Assembly (NCBI GenBank): GCA_008501545.1
Contig: QQUM01000153.1
Coordinates: 1-5,994 of the forward strand
Origin: Calditrichota bacterium
GTDB taxonomy: Bacteria > Zhuqueibacterota > Zhuqueibacteria > Zhuqueibacterales > Geothermadaptataceae
DNA: 5,994 nt
Direction of reading: 5' to 3'
Position 1 is the first letter of the stretch; the number at the start of each line of letters is the position of its first letter. The notes below the pieces were generated by a model, which was not told the origin of the DNA, searched no databases, and worked only from the letters and a program-made list of their open reading frames with translations. This document shows, one piece after another, positions 5,873-5,994 of this stretch. Position numbers and translations under genes: made by a program.

Positions 5873-5994
5873 TTAATGAACAATATCTTTATTCAATAAA
5901 TCTACCATATTTTGATTCTTATTTTTTACAATATTGCGTAATTTTAACAATTCTTCACTCAATTTATATTTATTCATGTGATTTTCATTATGAT
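5873..5994 (-). CDS. Possible C-terminal end of an upstream gene (partial)
   Basis: One minus-strand frame is open from the right edge (first complete codon at 5992) to a TAA at 5875-5873, giving 39 residues that end NMVDLLNKDIVH. The other two frames are broken by several stops. The peptide is rich in asparagine, lysine and leucine and looks like an amphipathic helix (YKLSEELLKLRNIVKN). The stretch is about 20 percent GC, where an open frame of this length has a modest chance of arising by accident. The stop lies 25 bases before the next start, a spacing that fits an operon. It could also be a 34-residue ORF from the ATG at 5977, though I see no ribosome-binding site there, or simply AT-rich leader DNA. 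Confidence 0.45.
   Translation of the reverse strand, partial: HNENHMNKYKLSEELLKLRNIVKNKNQNMVDLLNKDIVH

Noticed and set aside
5890..5940. Possible -35/-10 promoter (TTGTAA, 16 bases, TATGGT on the minus strand)
   Set aside because: Each box matches only four of six consensus bases in DNA that is about 80 percent AT, so such matches are expected by chance.
1..5994. CRISPR arrays, tRNA or rRNA genes, insertion sequences, attachment sites, terminator hairpins
   Set aside because: I looked for direct repeats, GC-rich hairpins followed by T runs, and transposase or RNA signatures and found none that stand out by eye.

Overview
The window shows one compact bacterial gene cluster. Everything I can support as coding lies on the minus strand, so transcription runs from high to low coordinates. 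The DNA is AT-rich (roughly mid-to-upper 30s percent GC by eye, falling to about 20 percent in the last 120 bases). Clear Shine-Dalgarno sequences (AAGGA, GAGG) sit before several starts, so a bacterial host is clear. I cannot name the phylum or species from the sequence.

In transcription order, from right to left: (1) the tail of a possible upstream ORF, entering at the right edge and ending at 5873; (2) a 166-residue protein whose first ~25 residues resemble the start of a J-domain but which has no HPD motif (5847-5347); (3) a 175-residue protein with a weak resemblance to the nucleotide-exchange factor GrpE (5342-4815); (4) an 868-residue Hsp70-family protein with a well-preserved ATPase domain, an apparent ~110-residue insertion before the substrate-binding beta domain, and an unusually long helical C-terminus (4828-2222); (5) a 122-residue protein with a four-cysteine zinc ribbon and TPR-like helices (2206-1838); (6) a large protein that begins with a TIR domain at 1830 and is still open at position 1, so its C-terminus lies outside the window. 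Genes 2 to 6 are separated by at most 15 bases or overlap, and several ribosome-binding sites lie inside the end of the preceding gene. They look like a translationally coupled operon.

The striking point is the combination. A private, divergent Hsp70 with two candidate co-chaperones and a zinc-ribbon/TPR adaptor is joined in one operon to a TIR protein. Many bacterial TIR domains are NAD-consuming effectors in anti-phage defence, and this one keeps a glutamate at the place expected for catalysis. My inference is a chaperone-controlled TIR immune or stress-response system, in which the Hsp70 module holds, matures or triggers the TIR protein. I know of no named system with this exact layout, but no database search was possible.

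I saw no tRNA, rRNA, CRISPR array, insertion sequence, convincing terminator or convincing promoter. There is no gene-free stretch longer than 300 bases.
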